This document shows, piece after piece, positions 46,767-58,580 of a DNA stretch of 64,000 nt. The DNA is from Panax quinquefolius. Lineage: Eukaryota > Streptophyta > Magnoliopsida > Apiales > Araliaceae. Made by a program: the position numbers and the translations under genes. The stretch's first letter is position 1; each line of letters begins with the position of its first letter. Under the pieces are notes generated by a model. It saw nothing but the letters and a program-made list of their open reading frames with translations. It was not told where the DNA came from and did not search any database. The stretch is taken from NCBI GenBank assembly GCA_020205615.1, contig CM035168.1, positions 130,768,795 through 130,832,794 on the forward strand, given 5' to 3'.

Positions 46767-47117
46767 TTAAATTAATAATTACTTAAATTTTATTTTATTG
46801 TATAAATTTTAAATAAGTCGTAAATAGTTACTTATTTTTTTGACTTAAAACTTAATTTATTAAAAAATAAGTAATTGTCAAACACCTAATAAAAAAGAAC
46901 TGAGAGAGATTGAAGGGACAACATATCTTGAGAAGAGAAAAGAAAGGAGGAAGATAACAAACCTTTGAGTTGATGGTCAGAATTTCAACGGAGGAGGCAG
47001 CACAGGCTCACCAAACGGATTGCTCACCGATCATAGTTGTTGCCACTTTTTCTTATTTTTGGGTGTGAAAAATATACAGTAAAATGTCATGTAAGAAAAA
47101 AAAAAAGTGGCAAAGAC

Positions 47118-47395
47118 ATTTTTATTGGACATTTTTAATTTTTTTTTTTGCTTGTGATTTCCAAAAAATGCATAGTATTTATTCCAACAAGAATTTTTAT
47201 AAAATATAGTGTTTTAGGTGTAATTTAGATACATATACAAAAACAGGGTTATACAGACGGTATAACCCTGTTTTTGTATATGTATTCAAATTACACCTAA
47301 AACACTATATTTTATAAAAATTTCTGTTAATAAATATGTGAGTCACAAGCTAAAAAAATAAATAAATAAAAAAATTCCACCTGTCCAATAAACCA
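47118..47395. mobile_element. Hairpin MITE, copy 1
   Basis: Centre: a 68-base left arm (47186-47253) and 68-base right arm (47261-47328), almost perfectly complementary, around a 7-base loop (cagacgg). Outside this the arms continue imperfectly (gcttgtgattt at 47150 against agtcacaagc at 47341; ttattggaca near 47123 against tgtccaataa near 47385), giving about 275 bases in all. No ORF. A related copy is at 55745-55940. Confidence 0.75.
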
Positions 47396-47791
47396 GACTG
47401 TGTAGCATTACTCTTAAAAAAATGTTCAAACATAGTCAAATTTGTAAAAAAATTGTGTAAAAACTGACTTTAAAATTTTATGGGAAAAAATTGTTCTTAG
47501 TTTGTTAAAAAAATCGGTGATTTTTAACCTTATTTTCCCGTGTCCTAATGACTAATGATTACTTAATTTAATGATGGGAATTCAAAATCTACATAAATAA
47601 AGCAATCATCGATACAAGCCTCCTGAATTCAAAATCTACAGAAATAACAGCATTGACTATTGAGCGATACAAGCCCCCTTTCCGGATGAACAAATACATG
47701 TACACGATCCAACAAAAAAAAAAAAAAAAATGCTGCTTTATTAAACCTCAAGGGGCCTATTATTAGTATGTCCTTGAACTTTGATGGCTTC

Positions 47792-47792
<1 letters not shown>

Positions 47793-47853
<61 letters not shown>
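47793..47853. repeat. TA microsatellite
   Basis: About 30 TA units directly left of a foldback MITE; a shorter TA tract (48187-48206) lies to its right. Confidence 0.9.
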
Positions 47854-47856
<3 letters not shown>

Positions 47857-47861
47857 TCATA

Positions 47862-48170
47862 AAACATTCTCCTTAAATAGCATTCCTCCTTAAATAGCAC
47901 TCCTTTATTAAAACTACGTTATTTTGGAGTCTTTTAAAAGAGAGTGGTCCCACTTGCTCTCCTTTTAGTTACAAAAATGCTACTCATGGCTCCACTCACG
48001 ACCCCACTTCGTTTTGGAGTCTTTTTTTAAAAAATAATTGGAGCCGTGAGTGACATTTTTGTAAATAAAAGGAAAACAAATGGGACCACTCTCTTTTAAA
48101 AGACACCAAAACGACGTAGTTTTAATAAAGGAGTGTTATTTAAGGATGAATGTTATTTAAAGAGAATGCT
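47862..48170. mobile_element. Foldback MITE between TA tracts
   Basis: The left arm (47862-47970: ctcctttattaaaactacgt, agtcttttaaaagagagtgg) is complementary to the right arm (48060-48170: acgtagttttaataaaggag, ccactctcttttaaaagac) across about 100 bases. The loop carries a further inverted pair (tggctccactcacg against gagccgtgagtgac). About 309 bases, no ORF. Insertion into a TA repeat is consistent with a TA-targeting MITE, but a clean target duplication cannot be read in the repeat. Confidence 0.7.
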
Positions 48171-49711
48171 CTTGATCCTTGCTCTATATATATATATATA
48201 TATATAACACCATGCAAGTTCGAGAAATGGCCGAGGAAGAAAACAAATTAATTAATCTAGAGCCATCGATCATCTTGAAAATTAAACTAAAAAAATCCCA
48301 CAGAAACCATAATCACCCCTTCCATGAGAAAAGGTAGGTAGCTCGGATCAGGCAGGAAAAAACCTCAACAGGTTTAAAAAGTCCTATCTATCTAAATGAT
48401 ACTATATAATTCATTTGTAAAGGGAAAAACAAAGCAACGTGATCAGTTTTCCCTTCCCTCATTGATCAACATCCCTAGGTATATCCTTTTTGATAGCACC
48501 CCGGCCGGCCCTACTAAAACAATCTTAATTCGGCATCATACCCGAACCTCCTCACTATTGCATGCAGATGCAGTACCACCTGCATCATAATCGATCGATG
48601 GCTCATCATGTATTTGTTATCAACTTATCATGCATGTTTCCTTCTCGATCTCATCATACATCACAGCTGGAACGCGACCCACTTCAGACCAAATTGACAG
48701 AGTTAATATTTCTGGATTTCAACCATTTATTGACTGAAGATCAGACGTGTATACTCATTCACCGTGTGCTTACAACTGTCTCGGTGCCCTGGCTTCTACA
48801 AGATTTCATCTAACTTCTACAATCAAAGAGTGTTGGGGCAAAGAAAAATACCTCATTTTGGCCTTGCAGCATTATGTAGCTAGCTCCTTCTTGAAGAATG
48901 TTGCAAGCTAGCAATGCTTCAAAACAGAGCTGGAAATATGAAGGCAGCATCAAGGTGGCTGGTACAGCGGCTTGACACCTACTAGTCTTGTCTTACGATA
49001 AAACTTGTAACCTAATATTCAAAATCCAACCAGTGCAAAATTCTATTATCATTAACGCAGTTAGAACTTCAGATTTACATACACAGAACCTCAAAAAATG
49101 CTATTATACCTCACAAATAAAAGTAACTTCCCAAAAAAAGAAAAGAGAGAGCAGTACTGCACCAGCAATAAAATAATATTTGGAAAAACTAAACTCAGTT
49201 GTCTTTTCCAAACTGAGTACATGTACGAGAATAATCTTCCTAAAAGCAATTATAAAATAAAAGAAAGAGCTGTTATATCAAGCTTCGCCTGAAAGTTGGG
49301 AAATAGAAGTAGGTGTATTGAGTTGTTAAGCAGCACACTTCTCTTGAAGATAACTGGAGGTAAATGTCAGGTTAGATTCACAATATTCCTAGATCATTGC
49401 AGCCTCATAAGAGACGACAACAGCCAGAGTCTGTCAACTAGAAAATTATGGAAAACAATTGAAGGGAAAAGGATAAGAAACTGTCACATCAACATTAGAT
49501 AAAAGAAACTGTAGTATTCCAGAAAATTAGAAAGTACCCATTCAACAACCAAAGGTTGATGGAGAAACGAAGGATTTTATTTTTTATATATATAAAAAAT
49601 ACACAATAGTTCTCTACCCAAGAGGACAAGATTTTTGCATTGGCTTGAGAACTTCTGTTAGCAGTCAATCTATTTGTCAGAAAAAACACATGTACAGAAA
49701 GGTTATTACGG
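48171..49711. other. Intergenic and 3' flank of gene B
   Basis: No recognisable gene. The right part (about 49100-49711) is presumably the 3' UTR and terminator region of gene B on the minus strand. ORFs of 60-80 codons here have no family features. Confidence 0.4.
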
Positions 49712-52700
49712 TCAAACTTCCCTTGGTGCAGCATCCTCCTCTAACTCTTGCTGTTCAAATGACGAAGCACTAGTATTAATTCTGTCACCATTATACGTAG
49801 AAGGACCTCTCTCTTCCCTAGGACTCCTAGGTACATCCCTTGGTGTAGCATCCTCCTCTAATTCTTGCTGTCCAGATGACAAAGCACTAGTGTCAATCAT
49901 GGTAGTGTTGTATTTAGTAGGACCTCTCTCTTCCCTAGCGCTCTTAGGTACAACTGTTGGTGCAGCATCCTCCTTTAACTCTTGTTGTCCAGATGACAAA
50001 GCATTACCATCAATCCTGTCACTATTATATTTGGAAGGACATTTCACTTCCCTAGCACTCCTAGATACATCCCTTTGGAAAGTACCCCTAGGACAGTCAT
50101 CCTCATCACGGGAGTTATGAGACTCGAACAAATCTTCTGCATCATGGCGGAACAGCCGGAACTGCCTCATAGTGCCACATGCATCATAATGTTGCACTCT
50201 ACCCATCGTCTCAAATCTATCATGACGTTTCCTTCTATCATTGTCGCTATCCTCAAAATTACATCCCCTACCAGCACCAGCCATCTGTGAAAAAATTTCT
50301 TGACGTTTGAAGGATCTAAAGTTATCAACTGACTTCAATCTTCCAGAATATGCCACAGGGTTGCACCTCTGGCTCTGCCTAAACATTCTGGCAGGTGATC
50401 TTCGGTCCCTCCGTACATACCATGCATGGGGAGGAGAGCATGAGCGAGATCTTGATCGGGAATTCTTGTAGGGTCTTGAGAAACGAGCACCTCTACTAAC
50501 AGTCTGAGAAAAGCCACGGTCTCTCCTGCTTAAGGAGTGTGGTATGCAAGTGCAAGATGCACAGGCGTTGTCAGGCATACCTTCATAGTATTCAACCTTG
50601 GGGCCTCTTCTAACACGGTGCACATATTTTCCGGACCGGCATTGGCTCCAAGCATGGCCAATGCCTCTTGTTGGTGGTGTTCCCCAACGACTACCACTGA
50701 AATCATCTCTCTCAGCTGGTGATCTCCTTCTGATAAAGGGCCTATACATGCCATTTGAGGAATAATTTACAGATCTCTTGTCATCATGGCAGTTCAATGC
50801 ACTGCCCTCGGCAACAGAATTAGTAATAACATGTCTTGTCCTGGAGTAACCATGATCCCCTTGACCACGACAACTATGAGAATAACTATTTCTTGAATCC
50901 CGATGGCCAACCGAAGAAACAGCCCAGTGACCATCTGCCTCATTTTTCCTATGCACTGGGAAAGAAAAACCGTCCCTTGGAAGGGATTTGGCAGAACCTA
51001 TATCTCTCTCAGCTCAAGAATATGAATAAGGAAGGTGATCAGATCTGAAACAAGAGTTATCAAGCTGCAATAAAATGGTGCATTATTAGTAATGAGTTGC
51101 AAAGAAAACAAATTGGAAAAACTATAAAGGAATTACCTTCGCCGCTGCTTAAAAACAGAATTCTTCCTATGAACGAGATCAAAATATGGGCCTTCAATAT
51201 GTGATGATAACTTCTGTCTGGATTGCCGTGCTCCGAACTCCACTGCTACTAAACCTTTGTCATCAAGCTCATCCCTATATCCTTTTCCATTGACATCTCC
51301 TCGATGTTCACAGAACTGATTCCTTCCGGAAGCTTTTGTCTTTAAACTCAACGAGTGGCTTGGTATCATCAAAGTATCTCGTCCACGTTGTTCAACAGCT
51401 TTGTCAGATCCTGCATCCAGTGCAGTCTTTCCAACCATCCCACTATTCTCATTCCCATCTTTTTTATCAAGAGAATCAATATAATATTTGTCAACTGATC
51501 CATTGTCCAGTTGTCCAGTTTCCCAACTTTCAACTTCATTATCCCCCCAGGAACATACACCAGACTCCCTCAGTTCCCCATCCTCAATGGGAGAATCATA
51601 ACCTGACTGTAGTTCTCTTATGTTTTCCATGCTAACCCTGGGTCCCCGATTATCCTGAGAGATATCTGAGCCATTGCAATCACTGGAAGGATCTTCAGAA
51701 GTAAGTTTACTAGAGAAATTAGTAGGATCTTCACCAGATGTTCTCCCAAAATCTTCACCATCTTTACTTTTTATGCCATCAGCATTACATACAGGCTTAT
51801 CTAGTATTAACATGTCAGTTGAGAGTCTTAAGACAACACCAATCTTCTCAGCCTGACCACTTTGTAATGACGACTTTCCAAGTTCGGTGGAAGATGTTTT
51901 GGAAATATCTTTCTCGTATTGCACCAACATGCTGGCAGAAGTATTAATCTTTTCCCCAACACATGTTCCAGCAATATGATCTGACCCAGGACAGCCACAA
52001 TTATGATGGGTGTTCGTGATGATGACTGGAGTAGGAGGTTTTATTTCAGCAACAGCAGGATTCAAGGGTTCAAACACATTCTCCGTTGGAGTGGCAACAC
52101 AAATTTTCTCAGCACTGCTGGGCCCAGAGCATTCTTGCAATATCCGTCTTTCTAGAACAAAATTGATAGTCCCAAGTTGAATACCACGTGGATCAGATGA
52201 AACCAGTCTGCAAGACAAAGAATGAACCTTACCTCCATCATCGAGGACCGATCCTGGATCATTTATCTCAGAATTGGAGGTTTCTACATATAGGTCCGCC
52301 CATTCTTTCATCAGAGTATTAAGGTCCCAGTGGAACCTGTTATTTTCTGAAGTAAGAGACCTTCCAACAACCCCACCATTCTTGTCATTAGGATGATTAT
52401 GTGACAAAACAATAGAAGTATCCTGAACTAGCAAGTCATCATCTACATTTACTGAATCGTTTTGTACGAATTTATCCCCTTCAAATGATCCCACATTTCT
52501 TTGAACGGTATAGCTGCAGTTGATGCCTCTACTCTTGTTGCTGCAAATTCTTCCACAGAATCCTCCTTAATAATAGGATCATCATCAGTAGTCCCCTCAG
52601 AGATCATACCATTTCTAACGTCATCAGAACCATCTGCAGATTTAACTTCTCCAGATCCATAGAGCTCCCCAATATTCCAGTTGGAATGAGATTGTTCACT

Positions 52701-53058
52701 CGAAGAAAGTTTACTATTTGCAAGATGCTCAGATTCTCCAGGGTGTGGAGAAGGGTTCTGAGATTGAGATGAGAGAGACTCTTTACGATCTGAAGAAGAG
52801 GTCCAAGATGGTGACGAGAGAGGTTGGTGCCAAAGTCTCCTTTTCTTAAGTGGTATATTCTCCACGGTATCAGCAGACCCCCGCCCAAGAAATGCTACAT
52901 TAAGCTGCCACAAAGAGAGTAAATATTTATGCTGATTTAAGACACTTTTAGTGGTTAGCAGTATATGGACCAAGAAAACATACCTTTCCAGATTCAGTAA
53001 CTGTGGAATCTTGCCTAGCCCTTTTGGGGTTATTGACTAGTTCCACATACAAGTTCAT
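49712..53058 (-). CDS. Gene B: RS-rich disordered protein, paralog of gene A, frame disrupted
   Basis: Minus-strand exons by splice signals: 53058-52984 (from ATG, MNLYVELV; the start may lie further up), 52904-51137 and 51005-49712. The last intron splits an AG|A arginine codon exactly as in gene A. Shared motifs in the same order: NIPLKKRRLWHQPLSSPS near residue 42 (NLS-like), NRFHWDLNTLMKEWADL near 216, SPIEDGELRES near 463, then RSRSRSCSPPHAW near 797. The C-terminus has three 39-residue repeats. Exon 2 needs two frames: the first stops at 52449, the second is open only from about 52565 downward, and the exon total is 3,137 bases, not a multiple of three. So there is an indel, an unseen intron or a sequence error at 52449-52567. 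It is less conserved than gene A. Role unknown; probably nuclear. Confidence 0.7.
49728..50078 (-). repeat. Three in-frame 117-bp repeats at the gene B C-terminus
   Basis: gcatcctcct starts at 49731, 49848 and 49965, an exact 117-base period, giving three 39-residue copies such as SSGQQELEEDATPRDVPRS followed by REERGPTKYN. Period and frame are kept and substitutions are few, so the expansion is recent. Gene A has no equivalent. Confidence 0.9.
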
Positions 53059-55744
53059 GCTTCTAACAGCTAGCTTTCTACACCACCTTGTTGTACTGAT
53101 ACAGCCTTTTGTTACCTTCTTCGAATGCAAGTCATGATTAATAATTCTAGTCAGTTCCACCTCAACCGTAAACTGCACTAAGAATGCTTGCAGATACAGG
53201 TAATAGGCCAAAACCTCAGAAAGCAACTATTTGACTATAATAAAAGCAGCTGCAGCATTAATATTAATGAACTAAAGGCCATGAGATAAAATAATAAGGG
53301 TGACTGGAAATTCTAGAAACTTACAAATGATACAAAGCCATCATTGGTCCTCGTTTAAACATTTAACAGAAAATATTCTTTTAAAGAAATTGAAACAGAA
53401 TTCTACATGGCATTCATTGTGGCCACAAATAAGATTATATAGGGAGCCTGGAATTTTAGAAACTTACCAATTATATGAAGCCCAAATTGGTACCAATTTA
53501 AATGTTCAATGGAAAAATTCCTTATAAAATGTTCAAAACAGAATTCCACATGCCATGTTTTAAATGTAACCTGCAAATTGTCAAAACTCAGTCAGTGGCA
53601 AAACAAAAAGTGATATCAAGTGAATAAAAGCAATGCAGTTGTCTATAAAAAAAAAGCATGTTATCTTTCCATATGCTGACGACATGACTGCATGTTACGT
53701 TGGCGGCGTTGGCGCAGATGGTGTTAACAAATGGCAAATGAAATTCTGTAAGTTCACATCATAGTTTTGAATATGGTTGATTCCCGATAGTACACCTTCA
53801 TAGCTGATGGGATACGGACACCGAAAGACTTTAAACATGACATGCCAACCGTATCTAACTCATTACTTTGATAAGTACGTGCACGACAAATTTAAACATG
53901 TCAAAGTTGGTCAGTCTATTCCCATCATTATATCGACTGATATATAATCATCATTTTGAATTAATATATTGCCAATGAAGCTAGAATAGCAATCTACATA
54001 TGGTCACCTGATTACTGACACAAATAACATACAATGAAGAAATATTAGAATATCCAACTCCTCAGTAAATAGCACACTCCAACTTTCAAAAGACACGAAG
54101 CAACTATTTTTATACAAAATGGATAAGAAAAGTCAGCAACTTCTTGACAAAAGCAACAAATGTTTCTTTTAAGGATCCTAAAGCAGAAGATTTTATCTTT
54201 TAGCATCTTTTCACATAAAATCCTCTTTAAATTATTCCTTTCTATATGCAATCCAAATGCTCAGTTTCGTTGAATAATGATTAACGACAATAAGAAGCAA
54301 AGGCAGTTTCCTTGAATAATGAATAGGGCAACAATAAGCAAGGACAGTCTCCCATTTCACCCACCAAAAATAAAAACCACAAAAAAAAAACAAAGAAAAT
54401 CTTTTCTACAATCACAATCCACATATTAGGGAGTTTACATGGCCGTGACTAAACATGGAGTGAGGCTGCAAATCATCCATAACTATAATTCATACATATA
54501 TGGCAAAAAGATTAATTCAATGAGATGTATAAAAAACTTTAGCATTCATCGCCATTGGTTCTTAAGAAAGAAATGATTTTTACTTACCAGAAAAATATCT
54601 GTAGGTTACTGTTCATCAAGCTATTTATTCAATGTTTTTATGATTAAAAGGTACACTATAAGATATAATTATTCCTTATCATTAAACTTTTATCTGAAAA
54701 ATCCTAATTCTTTCCGCATTCCACATGCAAGGCCATTAGCCAACCATGTTGCTTCAGTTACGGAATTAGGCAGGCCAAGCACTAAGGGTTCTTTCATAGT
54801 CCATTTCTCAGGTTTTCTTTTCTGAAATTTCTGTCCTTAGGTTCTCTCTTTTGAAAAATATTCCAAAAAGACTTATTCTAGTGAAATTAGGAAAGTAACC
54901 AAACGAATAATTTACTTTTATCTGAAATGCAGAATCATTTCCACTACAATCAAATTTGGTCATATTTTAGAATATTTTTAGCCAAGTTAAATGTCATTCC
55001 ATTCTGAACACATGTTTCCGTTGCCTTTTGAATTGAGGGTTCAAAATAAAACAAGGATTCATCTTGCTACTCACAACACTGCCATCATTCACATGTATAA
55101 AGATTAAAGAGGCCCATGAAATTTGACGAAATTATAGACTGCTATTGTGAGTTGTCTCAATGCTGCGAGTCGGAGGTAGTAGTAGATTGCTACAAAAACA
55201 ATCCTAAAACCAAAAATGGAACCGCCATCCATTCACGAGGATATTTTAAAAAATAAAAATAACAGAAGATTCGAAACCGCTGCCCAAAGAGACCATATAT
55301 ACCTGGAACCCTAATGCCTACAAGGTTTCATGCGATTACGAACAAATGTGTGATTTCAGTAACAGAAACAGAAGCTCATAAGCAGATAAACTAAATCAAA
55401 TAATAAATGATTTCGATACCTGCTTGGTTCTGGTTCAAAATTTCCGCTCTCATTAATGATTCCAAGCTTCAACAGAATAACATACATTCAGTCGATTGAG
55501 TACTTCTGAAGGTCACCGGAAGGGAACAAAATTCGAACTCGTCATACATCCACCGTCCGATCAATTGAAATGAATATATACAATTAACTGATTACTGTAC
55601 AGGTAGATTCCTTTCTTTCTAGTTTAGCTTCTTCCCCAATACTCCTCCTTGAGCTTGAAGAAGAGACTTGATAGAGAGATTTTGATCACTACTCCATATT
55701 TTAATGTTGAGCACAAGGAAATGTCTTCTTCAATCACGGCGCTT
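53059..55744 (-). other. Upstream region of gene B: introns and leader, exons unresolved
   Basis: An acceptor (cttagtgcag) near 53177 and an open stretch through CRKLAVRS suggest more 5' coding or leader sequence, not resolved. A diverged two-copy direct repeat (gaaattctagaaacttac... / gaattttagaaacttacc..., near 53307 and 53451) lies at 53300-53570. The likely promoter and leader are near 55430-55700, with CT/GA-rich sequence. Confidence 0.35.
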
Positions 55745-55940
55745 TTATGGTTGACTTTTTCCCTAAAAAAATGTATATCTAACAAGAATTTTTATAAAAT
55801 ATATAATTCTGTATTTGTATATGTATCCAAATTATACCTAAAATACTATATTTTATAAAAATTTCTGTTTGAATAAATACTATATATTTTTTAAAGGTCA
55901 CTAACAAAAAAAAAAAAATTACAAAATGTCCAATAAACCT
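55745..55940. mobile_element. Hairpin MITE, copy 2 (shorter)
   Basis: Shares with copy 1 the words aacaagaatttttataaaat, gtatttgtatatgtatcca, actatattttataaaaattt and atgtccaataaacctgtcc in the same order, but the central loop and part of one arm are deleted. No ORF. It lies at the likely 5' end of gene B, while copy 1 lies about 2.3 kb beyond its 3' end. Confidence 0.65.
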
Positions 55941-56459
55941 GTCCAGCTCTCATGTCTGCCAAGACTTATTCTAAAAGATGTTGACATTAATAATACAAAT
56001 AATCGTGCCCAAAGCTTTATGAAGAATAAAGACAGTAGTCAGTATCGAGATAAGAGGACGGACGGACAGTTAAATAATATTTTTTTCATCTTTAATTATT
56101 TGACGTTTTAAAAATGACCATAAAAATTAAAATAATAATTAAAAATCATTAAATTTAATACTTAATTATTTATAATACCTTTAAATTTTTATTAGGATAA
56201 AGAGAATTTTGTTGAGATAAAAAAAGAGAGAGTTTAATGGGAAGTAATTTTAAAAAATCTATCATTAATTCTCTTCAATTTAAACAAATATCAAATAATT
56301 AAAAACAAATAAAAAACTCTAAAACATCATAAATAATTAGGGATGGAGGGAGTTGTAATTAGTAATGTGGAATAGAACCAAACCACCGACACACATTCTC
56401 TCTTACTACTACAATTGTCGCTTTCATCTTTATTTATCTATCTATAATTCATTATATTA

Positions 56460-57775
56460 TATATAAAGTCATCACAACCAATTAATTTAAAATTAATTGA
56501 AATTAATTTGACAATCAATTATGACTTTCAAACACATTCAATCAATACTTCAAATATATAAATTATATTATTATATTATATATATACATCCAATTAATTT
56601 GAAATCAATTCGACAATCAATTGAAATTAATTTGACAATCAATTATGGCTTCCAAACACACCCAATCAATGCTTCAAATATATAAATACACATAAATGAT
56701 GACATCATCAAATCAAATCATTTGAAATCAATTTGACAATCAATTATGGCTTCCAAACACACCCAATCAATACTTCAAATATATAAATACACATAAATGA
56801 TCGGAGCCGTTCTAAAACGGACCAAAAACGGACCAAAACAAAAAAACACGCGGATCAGGGTATGGGTCGGAAAAACACGCGGGTTGACCACGACCATTCG
56901 CGTGTTTTTCTGCCTTCATCCGCTTCTTTCATCCATTTTAAACTGATTCACATAAATGATGACATCATAAAATCAAATCAATTGGAAAAATTTGAAATCA
57001 ATACTTCAAATATATAAATACACAAAAATGATGACATCATCAAATCAAATCAATTGAAAAAATCATAAATGATGATACACATAAATAATTTTTTTATTTT
57101 TATTTTCTAATTGACAATCAATTATGGCTTCCAAACACACCCAATCAATACTTCAAATATATAAATACACATAAATAATGACATCATCAAATCAAATCAA
57201 TTGGAAAAATTTGAAATCAATACTTCAAATATATAAATACACATAAATGATGACATCATCAAAATCAAATCAATTGGAAAAATCATAAATGATGATACAC
57301 ATAAATAATTTTTTATTTTATTTTCTAATTGACAATCAATTATGCTTCCAAACACACCCAATCAATACTTCAAATATATAAATACACATAAATGATGACA
57401 TCATCAAATCAAATCAATTGAAAAATTTTGAAATCAATACTTCAAATATATAAATACACATAAATGATGACATCATCAAATCAAATCAATTGAAAAAATC
57501 ATAAATGATGATACACATAAATAATTTTTTATTTTTATTTTCTAATTAACAATCAATTATGGCTTCCAAACACACCCAATCAATACTTCAAATATATAAA
57601 TACACATAAATGATGACATCATCAAATCAAATCAATTGAAAAATTTTGAAATCAATACTTCAAATATATAAATACACATAAATGATGACATCATCAAATC
57701 AAATCAATTGGAAAAATTTGAAATCATAAATGATGATACACATAAATAATTTTTTATTTTTATTTTCTAACAAGA
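56460..57775 (+). repeat. About 218-bp AT-rich satellite array with internal sub-repeats
   Basis: gcttccaaacacacccaatc recurs at 56648, 56749, 57127, 57344 and 57562; the last three are 217 and 218 bases apart. Each mature unit has two half-copies of tacttcaaatatataaatac followed by acataaatgatgacatcatc and aaatcaaatcaattg, then one tail catgatgatacacataaata-like with a T-rich block. The left end is older and more diverged (56460-56700). Confidence 0.85.
56800..56935. other. GC-richer hairpin-bearing insert in the satellite
   Basis: Within the array an unrelated block runs from cggagccgttctaaaacgga to ttcatccgcttctttcatcc. It contains gaaaaacacgcg (56870-56881) and its exact complement cgcgtgtttttc (56899-56910) around a 17-base loop, plus a third aaacacgcg at 56845. 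It interrupts the satellite, which resumes at about 56950 with cacataaatgatgacatcat. Confidence 0.6.
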
Positions 57776-58580
57776 GAAGGTAAGTCTAAAATATTTTTAT
57801 TTTTCGTTCTACCAAACTTATTATAATATTTTTATTAAAAATTTATTTAAGATAATATATCTTGATCAATTTTATGTAAGATAATTTAATTATTATAATT
57901 TTATTAAGATATTCAATTTTTAGATATAGCCAATTAAAAATTTGAAAATACCATTATTAAATTAATTAATTAAAATATATAGTGTAGGTTTTCTTTCTCA
58001 AATATTATTATAATCAATTTAATTTAGCACAAAAATTTATTAGGAATTAGTATTCCAATTAAACTCAAATATCACTATTTGATTAGTATTATTAGACGCT
58101 TACGGGTAAAAATAATTACTGAATTATGCATTATTTTTTTGACATAAATACCTGACAAATTATTAAAACCATTATTCAAACTTATCAACTAGTAATAATA
58201 ATACTTTCAAATCGACTTGTGACATCCGTCTCCTTCAAGTTACTACGTTATACTACTAGTACCTACCACTTTTCCTGATCATTTATTTATTAACTCTCAT
58301 AATAGTATGTCACAATTTGAGGTTCCCAAGCTACTTCAACCAAATCAAATAAGTATCATGGTTTGAATAGAATATATAAACCTGCTTTCTACCCATTTCC
58401 AAATATCAATATATCATCCCGTCCCCATGGAAACCCCCCTCCCTCCCTGCTCCTAAAAACTCCTCTTCATGACAATAATTACCAAACAAACCGGTGATGT
58501 ACACAGCTTATCACAATGTCTTTGATCACATTAGCTGGGGCAGTGGAAGCCATTTTAACAAATTGAATACAAGAAGACTA
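57776..58580. other. Spacer and 3' flank of prolyl-tRNA synthetase gene
   Basis: AT-rich non-coding DNA. About 58480-58580 is probably the 3' UTR of the minus-strand synthetase gene. The plus ORF at 58494 is the antisense of its last exon. Confidence 0.5.

Noticed and set aside
48396..48813. Two overlapping plus ORFs of 64 and 83 codons
   Set aside because: No recognisable family, no splice or start context, and probably intergenic.
56460..57775. CRISPR-like array
   Set aside because: The regular repeats have no unique spacers; units are contiguous satellite copies in a plant nuclear genome.
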